Positions 8,778 to 15,815 of a DNA stretch of 24,933 nt are shown here, piece by piece. The translations under genes were made by a program, and so were the position numbers. Positions within the stretch are counted from its first letter, which is position 1. Every line of letters begins with the position of its first letter. Origin of the DNA: CAZXBB01 sp964638815 (GTDB lineage Bacteria > Planctomycetota > Phycisphaerae > Phycisphaerales > SM1A02); contig CAZXBB010000389.1 in assembly GCA_964638815.1 (NCBI GenBank), positions 1-24,933 of the forward strand. Reading direction: 5' to 3'. Below the pieces are notes generated by a model. That model did not search any database. It saw only the letters and a program-made list of their open reading frames with translations, and was not told the origin of the DNA.

Positions 8778-10010
8778 ATGCGCCACACGACCGAGTCGAT
8801 TACGCGGACGATCGACGACAAGACGCGGATGCTCTACAAGACGGCGCGGCGCGGCTCGCCCCGCGGCGCGGCGGAGCGGCTCGAACCCGAGTCTGACGTG
8901 GTCATCGCCGACGTGCTGGAGCACATGCACCCCAGGCAGGCGCTCGGCATCCTGCGCGAGCTGCCGGCGGCGCGGCGGGACCGGATCCGCCGGGAGATCG
9001 CGCCGGAGGAGCTCGCGCAGTGGGAGATCAACGAGAGGTTCGAGCCGGATACGGTCGGGCACGTCATGCAGCTTCCCGAGGGCGTGATGTCGCCGGATAC
9101 GACGGTGCGGGAGGCGGTGGAGCGGCTGCGCGAGAAGAGCAAGCGGGCCTTCATCACCTACGTCTACGTCACCGACGAGAGCGATCGCCTCGTCGGGCTG
9201 GTCGTGATGCGCGAGATGCTGCTCGCGGAGCCCGACACGAAACTGCGCGACATCATGCTGTCGGATCCCTTCTCGCTCTCTCCCGAGACGACGATCGAGG
9301 AGGCGATGCGCAGCACGGTCGAGCGTCACTTCCCGGTGTACCCCGTCTGCGACGCCGGCGGAAAGCTCGTCGGGCTCCTGCGCGGCGACGATCTCTTCGA
9401 GCAGAGCATGTTCCAGCTCGTCGTCCAGGCGGGCAGCATGGTCGGCGTCGAGCGCGAGGAGCGCATCACGACCGGCTTTCCGCGCGCGCTGTTCCTCCGT
9501 CATCCGTGGCTGCTGGTCAACCTCGTCACTGCGTTCGTCGCGGGCGCCGTCGTCTCGCTGTTCTCCGAGACGATCGACCGGATCGTGGTCCTCGCGGCGT
9601 TCCTCCCCGTGCTCGCGGGCCAGTCGGGAAACACCGGTTGCCAGGCGCTCGCCGTCACGCTCCGCGGCCTGACGCTGGGAGACTTCGCCGAGCGACGGCT
9701 CGTCACGGTCATCACCAAGGAGGCGATGCTCGGCTTCGCCAACGGCTGCATCATCGGCTTCATCGCGGGCGTCGTGATGGTGCTCTACGCGCGGAAGGGC
9801 GGGGCGGACGAGCCGTTCACGCTCGGCGCGGTCGTCTGGATGGCGATGACGGGGGCGTGCACGGCGAGCGGAGTGACCGGAGCCCTCGTTCCGGTGATCC
9901 TGAAGAAGCTCGGTGCGGATCCCGCGACGGCCTCGAGTATCTTTCTCACGACGGCGACCGACGTGGTGAGCATGGGGCTGATGCTCGGGCTCGCGAGCAT
10001 CTTCATCTGA
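8778..10010 (+). CDS. mgtE: MgtE-family magnesium transporter
   Basis: The 410-residue protein has a shortened N-terminal helical domain (about 38-95, HPRQALGILRELP) and a CBS-domain pair (about 103-150 and 160-212). A linking helix leads to a five-helix pore domain (about 243-410). MgtE landmarks are LPVLAGQSGNTGCQALAVTLRG (277-298) and GADPATASSIFLTTATDVVSMG (379-400), which includes the pore aspartate Asp395. In known MgtE channels Mg2+ bound between the N and CBS domains closes the pore. GGGGAG (8763-8768) is a reasonable SD for the ATG. The N domain is shorter than in the Thermus protein. Identification is firm; Mg2+ selectivity is taken from the family. Confidence 0.92.
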   Translation: MRHTTESITRTIDDKTRMLYKTARRGSPRGAAERLEPESDVVIADVLEHMHPRQALGILRELPAARRDRIRREIAPEELAQWEINERFEPDTVGHVMQLPEGVMSPDTTVREAVERLREKSKRAFITYVYVTDESDRLVGLVVMREMLLAEPDTKLRDIMLSDPFSLSPETTIEEAMRSTVERHFPVYPVCDAGGKLVGLLRGDDLFEQSMFQLVVQAGSMVGVEREERITTGFPRALFLRHPWLLVNLVTAFVAGAVVSLFSETIDRIVVLAAFLPVLAGQSGNTGCQALAVTLRGLTLGDFAERRLVTVITKEAMLGFANGCIIGFIAGVVMVLYARKGGADEPFTLGAVVWMAMTGACTASGVTGALVPVILKKLGADPATASSIFLTTATDVVSMGLMLGLASIFI

Positions 10011-10015
10011 GACGC

Positions 10016-10150
10016 ATGAAGCGACGAACCGGCCAAGCCGCGAAGCGACGAACCGACCAAGCCGCGAAGCGACGAAGCAATGCGACCCGGCGTCGTCGTC
10101 CGGCGGCCCGGCCCGACGCTCAGGACTCGAAGCCCCGGACTCTCCCATGA
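10016..10150 (+). CDS. Possible 44-residue arginine/lysine-rich peptide
   Basis: An ATG 5 nt after the mgtE stop opens a 44-codon frame ending in the ATGA overlap with the next gene's start (10147-10150). The product begins with 8-residue repeats (KRRTGQAA, KRRTDQAA, KRRSNATR) and continues RRRPAARPD; it is strongly basic. The 24-bp DNA repeat keeps the frame, and both junctions look like translational coupling. Against it: no SD, no recognised family, low complexity, and similar slippage repeats occur elsewhere in the window in plainly non-coding places. It may be a nucleic-acid-binding tail-like peptide, a coupling leader for the transporter, or noise. Confidence 0.3.
   Translation: MKRRTGQAAKRRTDQAAKRRSNATRRRRPAARPDAQDSKPRTLP
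10018..10076 (+). repeat. 24-bp tandem repeat, about 2.5 copies
   Basis: Units at 10018-10041 and 10042-10065 differ by one base (gg versus ga in the middle); a partial third copy runs to about 10076. The unit starts gaagcgacgaacc and ends ccaagccgc. It lies wholly in the mgtE to SLC13 gap. Confidence 0.85.
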
Positions 10151-11997
10151 CCCTCGAAGCCTGGTACACCGTCGGCGTCATCCTGCTGGTCGTCGTCGCG
10201 GCGGCGAGCAACCGGGTGGGTCTCGACACGGCGATGCTCGGCGGCCTCACGCTGCTCCTCGTCGGCGACGCGCTGCCGGACGCGGTCATCGGTGACGTCC
10301 TTCCGGTCGCGACGGGCATCGCCGGATTCGCCCATCCGGCCATCGTCATGATCGGCGCGCTCTTCGTCGTCGCGGCAGGGCTCCAGGAGACGGGCGGCAT
10401 GGAGGTCGTCGCCCAGAAGCTGCTCGGGCGTCCGAGGACGGTCGCCGGCGCGCAACTGCGCATGATGGCGCCGGTCGCGGTGATGAGCGCGTTCATGAAC
10501 AACACGCCGATCGTCGCGATGTACCTGCCGATCATCGGGGACTGGGCGCGGAAGCTCCGGATCAGCCCGTCCAAGCTCTTCATGCCGCTGAGCTTCGCGG
10601 CGATCCTCGGCGGCAAGATGTCGCTGATCGGAACGGCCTCGAACATCGTCGTCCTCGGCATGTATCTCGAATACCTGCGGGACGGGCACCTCGCGGGCTG
10701 GCTGGCGGGCATCGTCGGGGAGCCTTCCGCGCAGAAGCAGTTCTGGGGCGTCGCGATCCTCGGCATCCCGACGACGATCGTCGGCACGGCGGTGATCATC
10801 GGGCTCTCGCGCTGGCTGCTGCCGGAGCGCCGCCCGGCGGCGCTCGCCGTTGAGGACGCGCGCACGTACCAGGTCGAGATGGTCGTCGAGCCCGGCGCGG
10901 CGATCATCGGAAAGAGCATCGAGGAGGCCGGGCTCCGCAACCTCCCCGGCCTGTACCTCGCGCACCTCGAGCGGGCGGGGCGGCCCCTTCCGGCCGTGTC
11001 GCCCGAGGAGCGGCTCCAGGCCGGCGATCTTCTCTCTTTCGCGGGCATCCTCGAATCCGTCGTCGACCTGCGCCGGATCCGCGGCCTCGTCCCCGCGACG
11101 GACCAGGTCCGGAAGGTCGCCGGTGACCGGCGCATGCGCACGCTCGTCGAGGCCGCCGTCTCCCACAACTCCCCGCTCGTCGGGCGCACCGTGCGTGCCT
11201 CGCGGTTCCGCACGAAGTACAACGCGGCCATCATCGCCGTGCACCGCAACGGCGAGCTGATCCACGCGAAGGTCGGCGACATCTCGCTCCAGGCCGGCGA
11301 CACGCTCCTCCTGGACACCCACGCCGGCTTCATCAGCGCGCATCGCAACAGCACCGACTTCTACCTCGTGTCGCGGGTCGAAGGCTCGCGCCCGATTCGC
11401 CACGAGCGGGCGTGGCTCGCGCTCGCCATCCTCGGCCTGCTCGTCGTCCTCCTGACGCTGACACCCGTGCCGCCGGTCGTCGCGGCGCTCACCTGTGCCG
11501 GGCTCATGGTCGGCACGCGGTGCGTCATCGGCTCGGTCGCGCGGAGCAGCGTGAACTGGCAGGTGCTGATCGTCATCGGTTCCGCGCTCGGCATGGGCGA
11601 GGCGCTCCGCGCGACCGGCGCCGCCGAGGTGATCGCACACGGCATTCTCGGGGTCTGGCAGGGCGTCGGCCCGCGCGGGATGCTGCTCACCGCGTTCATC
11701 GCGACGACGCTCTTCGCGCAGTTCATCACGAACAACGGCGCGGCCGTGCTCATGTTCCCGATCGTCATTGCCACGGCGCGCGATCTCGGCGTGAGCCCCG
11801 AGCCGTTCGTCTTCACGCTCATGGTGGCCGCGGGCAGCACGTTCCTTTCGCCCGTGGCGTACCAGACGAACCTCATGGTCTACGGCGCGGGCGGCTACCG
11901 GTTTTTCGACTACGCCCGGCTGGGGATACCGCTGACGATCGCCATCGCGGCAACATGCGTCGTCGTCGCGCCGCTGGCGTTCCCGTTCTCTCCCTGA
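10147..11997 (+). CDS. SLC13/DASS-type permease with two internal RCK-C (TrkA-C) domains
   Basis: The 616-residue membrane protein has two halves that each carry a re-entrant signature of the divalent anion:Na+ symporter fold: NNTPIVAMYLPI (118-129) with LIGTASNIVVLG (160-171), and FITNNGAAVLMFPI (526-539) with SPVAYQTNLMVYG (568-580). Between them are two soluble regulatory domains at about 235-315 and 330-410, each with the RCK-C pattern of a small beta sandwich (for example IIGKSIEEAGLRNLPGLYL and LQAGDTLLL). Related cyanobacterial and algal proteins move sulfate; dicarboxylate or other anion transport is also possible. The start ATG overlaps the stop of the small basic frame by 4 nt. Substrate is unproven. 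Confidence 0.85.
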   Translation: MTLEAWYTVGVILLVVVAAASNRVGLDTAMLGGLTLLLVGDALPDAVIGDVLPVATGIAGFAHPAIVMIGALFVVAAGLQETGGMEVVAQKLLGRPRTVAGAQLRMMAPVAVMSAFMNNTPIVAMYLPIIGDWARKLRISPSKLFMPLSFAAILGGKMSLIGTASNIVVLGMYLEYLRDGHLAGWLAGIVGEPSAQKQFWGVAILGIPTTIVGTAVIIGLSRWLLPERRPAALAVEDARTYQVEMVVEPGAAIIGKSIEEAGLRNLPGLYLAHLERAGRPLPAVSPEERLQAGDLLSFAGILESVVDLRRIRGLVPATDQVRKVAGDRRMRTLVEAAVSHNSPLVGRTVRASRFRTKYNAAIIAVHRNGELIHAKVGDISLQAGDTLLLDTHAGFISAHRNSTDFYLVSRVEGSRPIRHERAWLALAILGLLVVLLTLTPVPPVVAALTCAGLMVGTRCVIGSVARSSVNWQVLIVIGSALGMGEALRATGAAEVIAHGILGVWQGVGPRGMLLTAFIATTLFAQFITNNGAAVLMFPIVIATARDLGVSPEPFVFTLMVAAGSTFLSPVAYQTNLMVYGAGGYRFFDYARLGIPLTIAIAATCVVVAPLAFPFSP

Positions 11998-12006
11998 CCG
12001 GTGCCG

Positions 12007-12993
12007 ATGAAGCGCTCGATCGACATCATCGTCCGGATCCTGGCGGGCGCCGGCACGCTGCTCGCGGTCATCCACGTCCTCGCGTGGCTGGCCGGACGGG
12101 TGTGGAGCGACCTGTACCCGCTCTCGCAATGGCTCGCGTGGATCCCCACGCCGTCGCTCGCGATCGCCATCGCCGTGGGGCTGCTGTGCGCGAGCCGGCC
12201 GGGGGAGAGGCCGTGGCGGCGTCGGCGCGCGGTGCGGCTCTGGCTCGCGACCGCGGTGGTGCTGCTCGCCTGGTTCGCGTTCTTCGAGCACCACCTGCTG
12301 CGGCGCCCTGCCGATCCAGGTATGGCGATCTCCATCGTCCACTGGAACATGACCTACGACGCCGCGGACGACGACGCGCCGAAGTACTTCGCGCAGCTCC
12401 TCCGGCTCCTGGGCGATGTCACGATGCTCGTCAACGCCGGCGGGGTGACGGCCGACGCGGATCTTGCCGCCCGTCTCCCGGATGGCATCGACGTGGTGAG
12501 CGTCGGTCGCGTGACCGTCCTCGCGCGCCGGCGGATCATCGAGGCCCGCCCGCTCGTGATCAGCGACGTCGGCCTCATCGTGATGTTCCGCATCGACGGC
12601 GGACCGGAGTTCGACCGGCCGCTCACGATCTACGTCGTGGACCTCCCGTCGGACCCGCGGCGGAGCCGGGCGCTCATCACGAGCCGGCTCCGCCATCACC
12701 TCGATAAGAGCCGGCTCCGCCATCACCTCGATGCGGCCGCCCCCCCGCCGCCGGACATCGTCGTCGGCGACTTCAACATCCCCCGCGGGAGCGCTTCGAT
12801 CGCCGGGCTCTTCCCGTCGTTGCGGGACGCCTACGAGGAGGCGGGCCACGGCTACGGCGCGACCTTCCATCGCGCGTTCCCGCTCCACCACATCGATCAC
12901 ACCCTGCTCGGCGAGCGGATCCGCTGCGTGCGATACGACCTGGTCGACCCGGGGGTCGGTCGCCATCGGGTGCAGCGGGCGTACGTGCAGTGA
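12007..12993 (+). CDS. Membrane-anchored endonuclease/exonuclease/phosphatase-fold protein, probably degenerate active site
   Basis: The 328-residue protein has three N-terminal hydrophobic helices (about 9-30, 38-61 and 79-95), then a domain of the endonuclease/exonuclease/phosphatase (EEP) superfamily. Visible motifs are VHWNM (111-115), VVDLPSD (210-216), IVVGDFNIP (251-259) and HHIDH (294-298). The usual catalytic glutamate in the 'D..xLQE' strand appears replaced: the matching segment reads DVTMLVNAGG. Hydrolytic activity is therefore doubtful. A 9-residue duplication, SRLRHHLDK then SRLRHHLDA (226-243), interrupts the domain just before GDFN. The ATG at 12007 is preferred to the GTG at 12001; neither has an SD. 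The architecture resembles planctomycete EEP proteins with a three-helix anchor. Substrate unknown. Confidence 0.75.
   Translation: MKRSIDIIVRILAGAGTLLAVIHVLAWLAGRVWSDLYPLSQWLAWIPTPSLAIAIAVGLLCASRPGERPWRRRRAVRLWLATAVVLLAWFAFFEHHLLRRPADPGMAISIVHWNMTYDAADDDAPKYFAQLLRLLGDVTMLVNAGGVTADADLAARLPDGIDVVSVGRVTVLARRRIIEARPLVISDVGLIVMFRIDGGPEFDRPLTIYVVDLPSDPRRSRALITSRLRHHLDKSRLRHHLDAAAPPPPDIVVGDFNIPRGSASIAGLFPSLRDAYEEAGHGYGATFHRAFPLHHIDHTLLGERIRCVRYDLVDPGVGRHRVQRAYVQ
12681..12734 (+). repeat. 27-bp direct duplication inside the EEP gene
   Basis: Units 12681-12707 and 12708-12734 are identical over the first 25 bp and encode SRLRHHLD twice in frame. It looks like a recent slippage or unequal-exchange duplication. 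Confidence 0.9.
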
Positions 12994-13003
12994 ACCCGGA
13001 CAC

Positions 13004-13969
13004 TCACGTGCCGTCGCGGGCCCATGCCCACTGCCGCGCGAGACCCTCTTCGAAATCCACCGCCGGCGCGAACCCCAGCTCCTCCCGGCTCCGCGTCGTG
13101 TCGGCGCACGTGCGATCGACGTCCCCCGGCTGAACGGGCAACGTGCGGATCCGCGGCTCGACGCCCGTGACCCGGCCGACCGCCGCGATCATGTCCGCGA
13201 GGGTCACGGGCCGCGAGCCGCCGAGATTGAAGATGCGGTGGAAGCCCGGCCCCTGCGACTCGGCCCGCGCGTCCGCGGCGAGGATGCCCCGGACGATGTC
13301 GTCGACGTACGTGTAGTCCCGGCTCGTCGAACCGTCGCCGAACATCGGAATCTCGGCGTCCTGCGACATCAGCCGCATGAACTTCGCGATCGCCAGGTCG
13401 GGACGCTGCGCGGGGCCGTACACGGTGAAGAGCCGCAGGCACGGGATCGCCAGCCCGTGCAGGTGGCAGTACGTGCGGCAGAGCAGCTCGCCGGCGCGCT
13501 TCGTCGCCGCGTACGGGCTGATGGGATCGTCCACGGGATCGGTCTCGCGGAACGGCACGCGGGCGGCGTTGCCGTACACGCTCGAGCTCGAGGCGAAGAT
13601 GACCCGCGAGCAACCGGAGCGTCGCGCCGCCTCGAGCACGCTGACGAGACCATCGACGTTGACCGCGGCGTAGCGCCCCGGGTCGAGGATGCTCGGTCGG
13701 ACGCCGGCGAGCGCCGCGACATGGAAGACGCCGGCCGGCCGCGCGGCGGCGAGGACATCGGCCATCGCCTGCGGGTTCCGGATGTCATCCTCCACGAGGT
13801 CGAAGCGGTCACCGGCGATCGTCGCGAGGTTGCGCTCCTTCGTCGCCCGATCGTAGAAAGGGTCGAAGCTGTCGATGCCGACGACCCGGTCTCCGCGCGC
13901 GACGAGCGCCCGGCTGAGGTGGGAGCCGATGAAGCCGGCGGCGCCGGTGACGACATAAGTGCGCGGCAT
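13004..13969 (-). CDS. NAD-dependent epimerase/dehydratase, UDP-glucuronate 4-epimerase-like
   Basis: This 321-residue short-chain dehydrogenase-fold enzyme has the NAD-binding GAAGFIG motif (9-15), the acidic NAD-ribose residue in VVGIDSFD, the catalytic serine cluster ASSSSVYG (126-133) and YxxxK at Tyr153-Lys157. FDPFYDRATKERNL (35-48) and LAGVRPSILDP are features of the UDP-glucuronate 4-epimerase/GalE branch. It would interconvert UDP-sugars for cell-surface polysaccharide. Near the C-terminus PVQPGDVDRTCADTTRSREELGF is the usual substrate-binding segment. The ATG at 13969 has no SD, but TATACT lies 9 nt upstream. It is downstream of a pseudopilin gene on the same strand. Exact sugar specificity is not fixed by sequence. 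Confidence 0.87.
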   Translation of the reverse strand: MPRTYVVTGAAGFIGSHLSRALVARGDRVVGIDSFDPFYDRATKERNLATIAGDRFDLVEDDIRNPQAMADVLAAARPAGVFHVAALAGVRPSILDPGRYAAVNVDGLVSVLEAARRSGCSRVIFASSSSVYGNAARVPFRETDPVDDPISPYAATKRAGELLCRTYCHLHGLAIPCLRLFTVYGPAQRPDLAIAKFMRLMSQDAEIPMFGDGSTSRDYTYVDDIVRGILAADARAESQGPGFHRIFNLGGSRPVTLADMIAAVGRVTGVEPRIRTLPVQPGDVDRTCADTTRSREELGFAPAVDFEEGLARQWAWARDGT

Positions 13970-13978
13970 GCGGCGCGC

Positions 13979-13984
13979 AGTATA
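13979..13984 (-). promoter_or_regulatory. Candidate -10 element for the epimerase gene
   Basis: On the minus strand TATACT (5 of 6 matches) ends 9 nt before the ATG, so the RNA would have almost no leader. The -35 region falls in the G-rich repeat (minus strand CCCGGC) and is not consensus. Confidence 0.35.
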
Positions 13985-13998
13985 CGGCTCTGTGCGCG

Positions 13999-14073
13999 GC
14001 GGCCGGGGGTCGGGCCGGGGCCGGGTCCGGGGTCGGGGTCGTGGTCGTGGTCGTGGTCGGGGTCGGGGTCGGG
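13999..14073 (+). repeat. G-run array with GGTCGG/GGTCGT hexamers between epimerase and pseudopilin
   Basis: The plus strand has runs of 3-5 G at 14005, 14012, 14017, 14023, 14029, 14035, 14059, 14065 and 14071, separated by 2-3 nt loops except for one gap of (GGTCGT)n hexamers. It meets the usual intramolecular G-quadruplex pattern several times over. It fills the whole 108-bp gap between the two minus-strand genes. Confidence 0.8.
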
Positions 14074-14077
14074 TTTG

Positions 14078-14842
14078 CTACTTCAGCAGACGCTCGAGCT
14101 CGCCCCACACGCCCCGCTGGTCCATCTGCGAGGTGGCGGCCAGCCGCTCGACCTCGTCCGCGCTCTGCTCGTGCCACCGCACGGAACCGTCGCCTCGCAG
14201 CGAGTTCATCCCCGCGCCTTCGTGATTCACGTCACCTTCCGTGGCGAGCGCGTCGATCACGAGCACGAGGGAGTGACCTTCCTCGAGCCGCCGCCGACGG
14301 GTGAGCTCCGTCCAGTGCACGTGACCCGAGTAGTGGTAGTTCGTGAAGATGTTGCAGTTCTCCCGGCTCGTCCACTGCTCGCGCTGGAGGACGGTGGTGC
14401 CATGGTGGCTCGGGCAGAAGTAGGACTCGGGCGCGTCACAGTAACCGAGCCAATAGAGCTGGCCCAGGCCGTCCCAGTTCTCGAGCTCCCGACGGGCCGT
14501 GCGCAACTGCTTGAGACGGATGACGCGTTCGGGTGACCCCAGCGCATAGCTCTCCGGGAGCTTGTTGCTGTTGTCCTTGGCGAACATCATCGTGCCGAGC
14601 CCGAACTGCCGGGCGTTCGACGCGCACAGCACGCGATCGAGATTCTCGCGAACATTCGAGAGTGCCGGGAACAGAAGGCTCGTGAGCAGGATGGTCACGG
14701 CCAGCACGACGACCAGCTCCATCATGCTGAAGGCGTCGCGCGAACCGCGTACGAAATCACGGCGGCCGGGGCGGCCGGGGCCGCGGCCTGGGCAGAGGTC
14801 CTTATCGGACCCGTTCGCTCTTCCTCGAGCCCGGTCCCGCAT
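14078..14842 (-). CDS. Type II/IV pseudopilin-like protein with prepilin N-methylation motif
   Basis: The 254-residue protein has a long basic leader (1-37) followed by FSMMELVVVLAVTILLTSLLFP. Counting Phe38 as +1, Glu42 is the conserved +5 residue, so a prepilin peptidase would cut after Ala37. After the helix comes NVRENLDRVLCASNARQFGLGTMMFAKDN, the planctomycete form in which small residues and a 'C.SN.RQ' segment follow. A histidine and DG near the end (NHEGAGMNSLRGDGSVRW) match the loose H-Xn-DG tail of these proteins. They are probably minor pseudopilins or surface proteins; no pilus assembly genes are nearby. AGGGTG about 8 nt before the ATG at 14842 is a weak SD, and a promoter is visible upstream. 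Confidence 0.82.
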   Translation of the reverse strand: MRDRARGRANGSDKDLCPGRGPGRPGRRDFVRGSRDAFSMMELVVVLAVTILLTSLLFPALSNVRENLDRVLCASNARQFGLGTMMFAKDNSNKLPESYALGSPERVIRLKQLRTARRELENWDGLGQLYWLGYCDAPESYFCPSHHGTTVLQREQWTSRENCNIFTNYHYSGHVHWTELTRRRRLEEGHSLVLVIDALATEGDVNHEGAGMNSLRGDGSVRWHEQSADEVERLAATSQMDQRGVWGELERLLK

Positions 14843-14898
14843 ACCGGTTCACCCTGTCCTGGTCTGCCGAGGAGTCGGCGGTCGGTCAGACATCGGGA

Positions 14899-14927
14899 CT
14901 TATACCTAGTTGTCGCCAGCTTCCCAA
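14899..14927 (-). promoter_or_regulatory. Sigma70-type promoter for the pseudopilin gene
   Basis: Reading the minus strand, TTGGGA (14927-14922) is separated by exactly 17 bp from TATAAG (14904-14899). Matches are 4 of 6 and 5 of 6. A start about 7 nt downstream gives a leader of roughly 50 nt before the ATG at 14842. Confidence 0.55.
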
Positions 14928-14971
14928 TGAGGCAAGCCGTCCAACTCCACCATCAGTCTAACCGGGGTTGC

Positions 14972-14980
14972 TGTGATAAT
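14972..14980 (+). promoter_or_regulatory. Candidate extended -10 promoter for the ECF sigma gene
   Basis: TGTGATAAT contains a TGn extension before GATAAT (5 of 6). The -35 hexamer (ATCAGT) is poor, as is usual for extended -10 promoters. RNA would start near 14987 and carry about 214 nt of leader, including the G-run array. In a divergent gap of 358 bp this is the best plus-strand promoter visible. Confidence 0.35.
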
Positions 14981-15063
14981 GTGAGGGAAATGTGGCGGTT
15001 TCGCAGGTCGATCGGGTATTCTGCCCTGTCCGGCGGCCTCCACGGGAGGGTCATTCCCGCTGC

Positions 15064-15123
15064 CGGGCGGGGGGTTCGGGGGATTTTGGGGGGTCAGGCG
15101 GGGGGTCAGGCGGGGGATCGGGC
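15064..15123 (+). repeat. Strong G-quadruplex candidate with 12-bp direct repeats in the ECF sigma leader
   Basis: G runs of 5-6 lie at 15069-15074, 15078-15082, 15088-15093, 15100-15105 and 15112-15116, with loops of 3, 5, 6 and 6 nt. Units of the form GGGGGGTCAGGC repeat at 15088, 15100 and (degenerate) 15112. It is on the non-template strand of the sigma gene, 77 nt before its start codon, so it would form in the RNA as well as the DNA. Confidence 0.85.
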
Positions 15124-15200
15124 AAGTTCACCGTCAGCGCGCGCATTCTTCGCCGGCCACCCTGATCCGGGTCCCGGTAACGCGTGGGAGCACCCTGAAC

Positions 15201-15746
15201 ATGAGCCAGCAGGACTGGATGCTGATGCATCGCGTGGCCGCTGGCGACGAGGAGGCCCTCGCGGAGCTCTACGACCGTTTCGGCAGCCTCGTCTACAAGG
15301 TCGCATGGCAGTTCCATCCCTCCCATGCGGAGGCTGAAGACGCCGTGCAGGAGATCTTCATCCGGCTCTGGCGGACGGCGGACCGATTCGATCCCCGCCG
15401 GGCGAAGCTCGTTACGTGGGTGATGCTCATCGCCCGGCGGCATCTGATCGATCGACTCCGGCGGAGCTCGGTCCGGCCCCTGGTGACGCCGCTGGAGGGC
15501 GACGTGGCGGCCTCCGCGGGCGACCCCCGGCCACCCGCCGGCGAGGAGATCAGTCTGGCTCTCCTCCAGCGACTCGAGGAGCTTCCCGAGTTGCAGCGGA
15601 CCGTCATCGAGCGCGCCTATCTCCAGGGATTTACGCTGCGGGAAATCAGTGAACAGCTTGGATCACCGTTGGGCACGATAAAATCGGCCCTCAGCCGCGG
15701 CCTCGCCCGACTGAGGGAAAGGGCAGGATCCGAACAGGCCATGTAG
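15201..15746 (+). CDS. ECF-family RNA polymerase sigma factor
   Basis: The 181-residue protein has region sigma2 at about 6-90 (AELYDRFGSLVYKVAW, AEDAVQEIFIRLW, VTWVMLIARRHLIDRLRR). Region sigma4 is at about 120-175 (LEELPELQRTVIERAYLQGFTLREISEQLGSPLGTIKSALSRGL), with a clear helix-turn-helix. The two-domain layout without sigma3 is that of group 4 (ECF) sigma factors. GGGAG at 15186-15190 is a good SD for the ATG at 15201. The gene directly downstream encodes a one-pass membrane protein of anti-sigma type, and sigma/anti-sigma pairs of this kind respond to envelope or redox stress. Target promoters cannot be read here. It is divergent from a pseudopilin gene. Confidence 0.93.
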   Translation: MSQQDWMLMHRVAAGDEEALAELYDRFGSLVYKVAWQFHPSHAEAEDAVQEIFIRLWRTADRFDPRRAKLVTWVMLIARRHLIDRLRRSSVRPLVTPLEGDVAASAGDPRPPAGEEISLALLQRLEELPELQRTVIERAYLQGFTLREISEQLGSPLGTIKSALSRGLARLRERAGSEQAM

Positions 15747-15815
15747 CATCCTCGCCGCCGGATCTTCCGAGGATTGAGGGAACCAGGGGCCCGGGGTCCC
15801 GAATGGATTGACGAG

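Noticed and set aside
12731..14536. A 601-codon plus-strand frame across the epimerase and pseudopilin
   Set aside because: It is antisense to two genes with intact motifs and includes the G-rich hexamer array as Gly/Ser/Trp repeats.
14927..15337. A 136-codon plus-strand frame overlapping the ECF sigma start, with an internal ATG at 14990 behind GAGGGA
   Set aside because: It reads through the G-run array and the first 137 nt of the sigma gene in another frame; no recognisable protein. It was kept only as a possible upstream frame in the sigma leader finding.
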